Assembly: GCA_963739085.1 (NCBI GenBank)
Contig: CAVTZA010000007.1
Location: 124,001-188,000 of the forward strand
Reading direction: 5' to 3'
Length of the DNA: 64,000 nt
DNA from: DATFQE01 sp963739085
GTDB taxonomy: Bacteria; Actinomycetota; Thermoleophilia; Gaiellales; Gaiellaceae
Shown: piece after piece, positions 60,280-64,000 of the stretch
Layout of the letters: every line of letters starts with the position of its first letter
How positions within the stretch are numbered: position 1 is the stretch's first letter
Position numbers and translations under genes: made by a program
The notes under the pieces: generated by a model
What the model was told of the DNA's origin: nothing
Databases searched by the model: none
The model's input: the letters and a program-made list of their open reading frames with translations, nothing else

Positions 60280-61413
60280 GCGGACGTATCGGCGCTTTCC
60301 GGCCTGGACGAGCGCCCCTGCGAGCGAGTCCCGGGCGACGTCGAGGTCCGATGCGATCTCGTCGTTCACGCGGACACCGCCCTGACCGATCAGGCGTCGG
60401 GCCTCGCTCGTCGACAGGCCGAACGCCGAGGCCAGCAGCCCGGGCAGGTGGACGGGGTCGTCTGTGGGCAGCTCGACCTCGGGCACCTCATCCGGCGCCC
60501 GTCCTTCGCGCACCACGCGCGTGAAGTGAGCCTCGGCGGCGCGGGCGGCCTCCTCCCCGTGCGCGCGGGTGACGATGAAGCGGGCAAGCGCGAGCTTCGC
60601 CTCCATCGGGTCGCCGGCGAGCGGGTCGGCGTCCGACTCCATCACCAGCCGGTAGTACTCGGGCAGCGCCTCGTCGGAGATGCGCATCGTCTTGCCGAAC
60701 TGCTGCTCGGGCGCCTCGAGCAGGCCGATGTAGTTGTCCTTGGACGCGCTCATCTTCTCGCCGTCGGTGCCGAGCAGCAGCGGCGTCGTCAACGCGACCT
60801 GCGGCTCCAGGCCGTACGCCTGCATGACGTCACGGCCCGCAAGGAGGTTGTAGAGCTGGTCGGTGCCGCCGAGCTCGACGTCGGCCTCGATCGCCACCGA
60901 GTCGTACGCCTGCATCAAGGGGTAGAGGAGCTCGGAGACGGAGATCGGCGCCTGCGACGCGAAGCGCTTGGCGAAGTCGTCCCGCTCGAGCAGCCGCGCC
61001 ACGGTGATCGTCCTCGTCAGCCGCAGAACGGCAGCGAAGTCGAGCTTCGCCAGCCACTCGCCGTTGAAGCGAACCTCGGTGCGGTCGGGATCGATGATCT
61101 GGGAGGCCTGCTCGAAGTAGAGCTTCGCGTTCCGGTCGATCTCCTCGTCGGAGAGGATCGGCCGCTCCGTCGACCGGCCGGAGGGATCGCCGATGCGCGT
61201 CGTGTAGTCGCCGATGATGAGGACGCCGGTGTGGCCCTCGCGCTGGAACGCGGCCATCCGCTGGAGCGGGATCGCGTGGCCGACGTGGACGTCGGGTGCC
61301 GTGACGTCGATGCCGAGCTTGACCCGGAGCGGACGGCCGAGCGCGAGCTTGCGCTCCAGCTCCCCTTCGGGTTGGACGTGAACGGCGTTGCGGGTGAGCT
61401 CGGCGAGGCCCAT
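60265..61413 (-). CDS. tyrS: Tyrosyl-tRNA synthetase
   Basis: 382 aa. Class I signatures VHVGHAIPLQRM (HIGH) and KMSASKDNYI (KMSKS-like), GGTDQLYNLLAGRD, and a C-terminal S4 RNA-binding domain (SEARRLIGQGGVRVND). The longer TyrZ-like type, not the short TyrS of E. coli. No T-box leader is visible: only 46 bases separate it from the divergent penicillin-binding protein. The rRNA promoter overlaps its 3' end. Confidence 0.95.
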   Translation of the reverse strand: MGLAELTRNAVHVQPEGELERKLALGRPLRVKLGIDVTAPDVHVGHAIPLQRMAAFQREGHTGVLIIGDYTTRIGDPSGRSTERPILSDEEIDRNAKLYFEQASQIIDPDRTEVRFNGEWLAKLDFAAVLRLTRTITVARLLERDDFAKRFASQAPISVSELLYPLMQAYDSVAIEADVELGGTDQLYNLLAGRDVMQAYGLEPQVALTTPLLLGTDGEKMSASKDNYIGLLEAPEQQFGKTMRISDEALPEYYRLVMESDADPLAGDPMEAKLALARFIVTRAHGEEAARAAEAHFTRVVREGRAPDEVPEVELPTDDPVHLPGLLASAFGLSTSEARRLIGQGGVRVNDEIASDLDVARDSLAGALVQAGKRRYVRLTVT

Positions 61414-61459
61414 GGGAAGCGCGAGTCTAGCCCGGGCCTGCGGCTAGACTCCTGCGGTT

Positions 61460-63886
61460 TTGCCGCTCAGACGGAAGAGCGCGCCGCCGAGGAGGAACGG
61501 CCGGCGCCGTATCAGGAAGCTCCGCCTCTTCGTGCTCCTTTTGGTGCTGGGGCTGCTGGGCTCTGCCTCGTTCGGCTTCGGGTTCATGACCGCGGTTGCC
61601 AAGGAGATCCCGCGCCTCGACCCGTCCCGACAGGTCGCGCGCGAGCAGAACAGCTACATCCTCAACAACGACGGCACACGCAACCTGGCCGTCCTGCGTG
61701 GCGCGGAGAACCGCGTGATCGTCGACTCGGACACCATCTCCCCGGTGATGAAGCAGGCGATCGTGGCGGTCGAGGACCGGCGCTTCTTCGAGCACCGGGG
61801 CGTGGACGCCCGCGCGATCATCCGCGCCTTCTGGGCCGACATCCGCAACCAGTCGGTCGTCCAGGGCGGGTCGACCATCACGCAGCAGTTCGTCAAGAAC
61901 GCGTACGTGAAGAACCAGCGCTCGATCGCCAGGAAGCTCCGCGAGGCCGCGCTCGCCTGGCAGCTCGAGCAGCAGTGGTCGAAGGACAAGATCCTCACCG
62001 AGTACCTGAACACGATCTACTTCGGAAACGGCGCATACGGGATCGAGCAGGCCGCACGCGTCTACTTCGGGCGCTCGGCGAAGCGGCTCACCCTGGCGCA
62101 GGCCGCCCTGCTCGCCGGGATCCCGTCCGACCCGGCGCGCTTCGACCCCAAGACGAACCCGCGCGCCGCGCACGAGCGCCGCGACCTGGTGCTGCAGATG
62201 ATGGCCGACCAGGGCGTCATCACCCAGGCGGAGCTCGCGGCCGGGCTCGCAACCCCGCTGCCGAAGCCGCAGGACATCCGGCTGCCCGGCTCGCTGGCCG
62301 GCGACGAGGCACCGTACTTCGTCAACTACGTCAAGCAGCAGCTGATCGACAAGTACGGCGCGCGCGAGGTGTTCGGCGGTGGCCTGAAGGTGAGGACCTC
62401 GATCGACCTGAAGCTGCAGGAGCTCGCGCGCAAGGCGATTGCGAAGTGGCTCACCGACGTCGGCCCGGAGGCGGCGCTCGTCGCCGTCGAGCCCTCGAGC
62501 GGACGCGTCCTCGCGATGGTCGGAGGCTCGAACTTCCGCGAGAGCCAGTTCAACCTCGCCGTCCAGGGCGAGCGCCAGGCGGGCTCGTCCTTCAAGCCGT
62601 TCGTGCTGGCGGCGGCGCTACGCGAGGGTCTCTCCACGTCGAACACCTTCGTCTCGGAGCCGGTCGAGATCTGGGCGGACGGCCGGCTCTGGGAGGTCGA
62701 GAACTACGAGGGCAACTATCTCGGCTCGATCGACCTTCGCAACGCGACGATCCATTCCGACAACGCGGTCTACGCGCAGCTCACGCAGCTCGTCGGGCCA
62801 CGCGCGGTCGCGAACGCCGCCAAGGATCTCGGGGTCACGAGCGGCCTCAACGCGTACTACTCGATCGGCCTCGGCGCCGAGCCGGTGAACCCGCTCGAGA
62901 TGGCCCGCGCGTTCTCGACGTTCGCGAACCACGGCATGCGTGTCGACGGCAAGCTCCTGGGCAACAGGCCGCGCGCGATCGTCTCCGTCGAGCGGGACGG
63001 CAAGGAGATCGACAACGAGCCGGTCGGCAAGCAGGTTCTCACCCGGAACAAGGCGGCGATCGAGAACGACATCCTCCAGGGCGTCGTTCGTCAGGGCACG
63101 GGCCGCGCCGCGGCGCTTCCGGACGGACGGCCTGTCGCGGGCAAGACGGGCACGACCGAGAACTACGGTGACGCCTGGTTCGTGGGCTACACGCCCCAGC
63201 TCGCCGTCGCCGTCTGGGTCGGCTACCCGAGCGAACTGCGCCCGATGCTGACCGAGTTCCACGGCGATGCGGTCGCGGGCGGCACCTACCCGGCTCTGAT
63301 CTGGAAGAGCTTCATGGAGTCCGCGCTGTCGGCACGCCACGCGGAGAAGCTGCAGTTCGAGCCGCCCCAGTACACGCCGGCAGCGGGCCGCTCGGTCGTG
63401 ATGCGCGACGGGCTGCTCCAGGCCGACAACGGCTACTGCCGGGGGGCGCACCAGGTGCTCGTGTACTACGGCGAGGCGCCGCGCAAGACGGCCGACTGCA
63501 AGCCGAACGAGGTCGAGGTCCCGAAGGTCGTCGGGACGAGGCTCCCTGCGGCGCGCACGCAGCTCGCGTCGACGCCGTTGTCGCCTACCGTCGTCTACAA
63601 GCCCGCAGCGCCGAAGCAGCCGGTCGGCGTCGTGGTCAGGCAGGACCCGAAGGCCGGCGTGCGGGTGTCGGCCAACGACCGCGTCATCCTCGTGCTCGTG
63701 AAGGCCGAGCACGGCGTCGTGCCGAAGCTCGTCGGGCTGCCGGTGGACGCCGCCGAGGAGAAGCTGCGCTCGCTCGACCTCGATCCGGAGATCAAGGGCG
63801 ACGGCCGCGTCGTTGCACAGCAGCCCAAGTGGGGCGTCGCCGCCGCTCCGGGCATGCCGATCACGCTGATCGCACGGGGCGGCTGA
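61460..63886 (+). CDS. Class A penicillin-binding protein with PASTA domains
   Basis: 808 aa from TTG 61460 (basic start, then helix LFVLLLVLGLLGSASFGFGF). GT51 transglycosylase: VEDRRFFEHRGVDARAI, GGSTITQQFVKN, RKLREAALAWQLEQ, NTIYFGNGAYGIEQAA. Transpeptidase: GSSFKPFVLAAAL (SxxK Ser), SDNAVYAQL (SxN), KTGTTENYGDAWFVGY. Two PASTA-like repeats close the protein (VPKVVGTRLPAARTQL; VPKLVGLPVDAAEEKL). Polymerises and cross-links peptidoglycan at the outer membrane face of the cytoplasmic membrane. Overlaps the next gene's end by 26 bases. Confidence 0.95.
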   Translation: MPLRRKSAPPRRNGRRRIRKLRLFVLLLVLGLLGSASFGFGFMTAVAKEIPRLDPSRQVAREQNSYILNNDGTRNLAVLRGAENRVIVDSDTISPVMKQAIVAVEDRRFFEHRGVDARAIIRAFWADIRNQSVVQGGSTITQQFVKNAYVKNQRSIARKLREAALAWQLEQQWSKDKILTEYLNTIYFGNGAYGIEQAARVYFGRSAKRLTLAQAALLAGIPSDPARFDPKTNPRAAHERRDLVLQMMADQGVITQAELAAGLATPLPKPQDIRLPGSLAGDEAPYFVNYVKQQLIDKYGAREVFGGGLKVRTSIDLKLQELARKAIAKWLTDVGPEAALVAVEPSSGRVLAMVGGSNFRESQFNLAVQGERQAGSSFKPFVLAAALREGLSTSNTFVSEPVEIWADGRLWEVENYEGNYLGSIDLRNATIHSDNAVYAQLTQLVGPRAVANAAKDLGVTSGLNAYYSIGLGAEPVNPLEMARAFSTFANHGMRVDGKLLGNRPRAIVSVERDGKEIDNEPVGKQVLTRNKAAIENDILQGVVRQGTGRAAALPDGRPVAGKTGTTENYGDAWFVGYTPQLAVAVWVGYPSELRPMLTEFHGDAVAGGTYPALIWKSFMESALSARHAEKLQFEPPQYTPAAGRSVVMRDGLLQADNGYCRGAHQVLVYYGEAPRKTADCKPNEVEVPKVVGTRLPAARTQLASTPLSPTVVYKPAAPKQPVGVVVRQDPKAGVRVSANDRVILVLVKAEHGVVPKLVGLPVDAAEEKLRSLDLDPEIKGDGRVVAQQPKWGVAAAPGMPITLIARGG

Positions 63887-64000
63887 GGTAGCGCGAGCCC
63901 GCGAGGGCGTATCGCCAGGGCCGGTCGGCCGCGCGGGTGATCCCGATCCGCGGGCCGGTCACGATTTCCGGTTGACGCGCCCGCGCGAGGAGCTCGAACG
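63861..64000 (-). CDS. mpg: DNA-3-methyladenine glycosylase, C-terminal end only
   Basis: The last 46 codons of a minus-strand gene that continues beyond the window. ELLARARQPEIVTGPRIGIT followed by RAADRPWRYALAGSRYLSR matches the C-terminal end of Mpg/AAG glycosylases, where the GPRIGI, AAD.PWR and GS..LSR residues are conserved. These enzymes excise alkylated purines. Overlaps the penicillin-binding protein end. Confidence 0.8.
   Translation of the reverse strand, partial: FELLARARQPEIVTGPRIGITRAADRPWRYALAGSRYLSRPVRSA

Overview
The window is high-GC bacterial DNA (about 70% G+C in ordinary parts). Gene content and order suggest an actinobacterium, most likely class Thermoleophilia (Gaiellales or Solirubrobacterales type). 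Supporting signs are whiA beside gap-pgk-tpiA-gpmI with uvrC nearby, a chlorite-dismutase-like HemQ, a DUF3467 protein, a PGPGW-type membrane protein and the dgt-dnaG order. The class is an inference; a 16S search (58397-59944) would settle it.

Layout. 0-6.5 kb: a truncated M29 aminopeptidase, a secreted glycoside-hydrolase-like protein, a D-glutamate catabolism pair (DgcN/DgcA-like) and a tandem pair of frameshifted M43 metalloproteases, then tRNA-Arg. 6.7-16.7 kb: small orphans, CorA, a cupin, a HIT protein, a YbhN-like membrane protein, an adenylate-forming enzyme coupled to a nitroreductase, an ECF sigma factor with a long low-complexity tail, and tRNA-Gly(CCC). 16.7-41 kb: the housekeeping core, with class I FBP aldolase, GlpX, ArgS, a Ste24-like M48 protease, a phosphoesterase, a lipoprotein and Ser/Thr kinase, a second ECF sigma factor, the glycolytic operon gap-pgk-tpiA-gpmI, whiA, an alkyltransferase, P5C dehydrogenase, an ArsR regulator, UvrC, HemQ and Bcp. 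Two more paralogues of the glycoside-hydrolase-like protein lie here. 44.3-54.2 kb: a subtilase, small membrane proteins, tRNA-Asn, dnaG, dgt, an SDR, a histidine phosphatase and a second M48 protease. 54.2-60.3 kb: a complete rRNA operon on the minus strand. 60.3-64 kb: tyrS, a class A penicillin-binding protein with PASTA domains, and the end of a 3-methyladenine glycosylase.

Two regions stand out. First, the 23S gene carries a 746-nt group I intron after E. coli position U1951, with a LAGLIDADG homing endonuclease frame that runs through the intron's 3' core and into the 23S exon. P1, P7, P9 and the terminal G can all be read in the sequence. Second, about 41.92-44.05 kb is a tract almost without C on the plus strand (purine-rich, about 87% in one stretch). 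Its composition is what the neighbouring genome would give if nearly every C became A. A minus-strand alpha/beta-hydrolase frame can be followed into it for about 105 codons without an indel while G-containing codons change to T-containing ones. This is either an extraordinary strand-specific transversion process or a sequencing/assembly artefact; the saw-tooth pattern of intact islands favours artefact.

Several otherwise ordinary genes carry single-base frameshifts (M43 pair, adenylate-forming enzyme, sigma-factor tail, phosphoesterase, cupredoxin-like protein). Residual indel errors should therefore be considered before calling them pseudogenes. No CRISPR array, insertion sequence, prophage or restriction system was seen.
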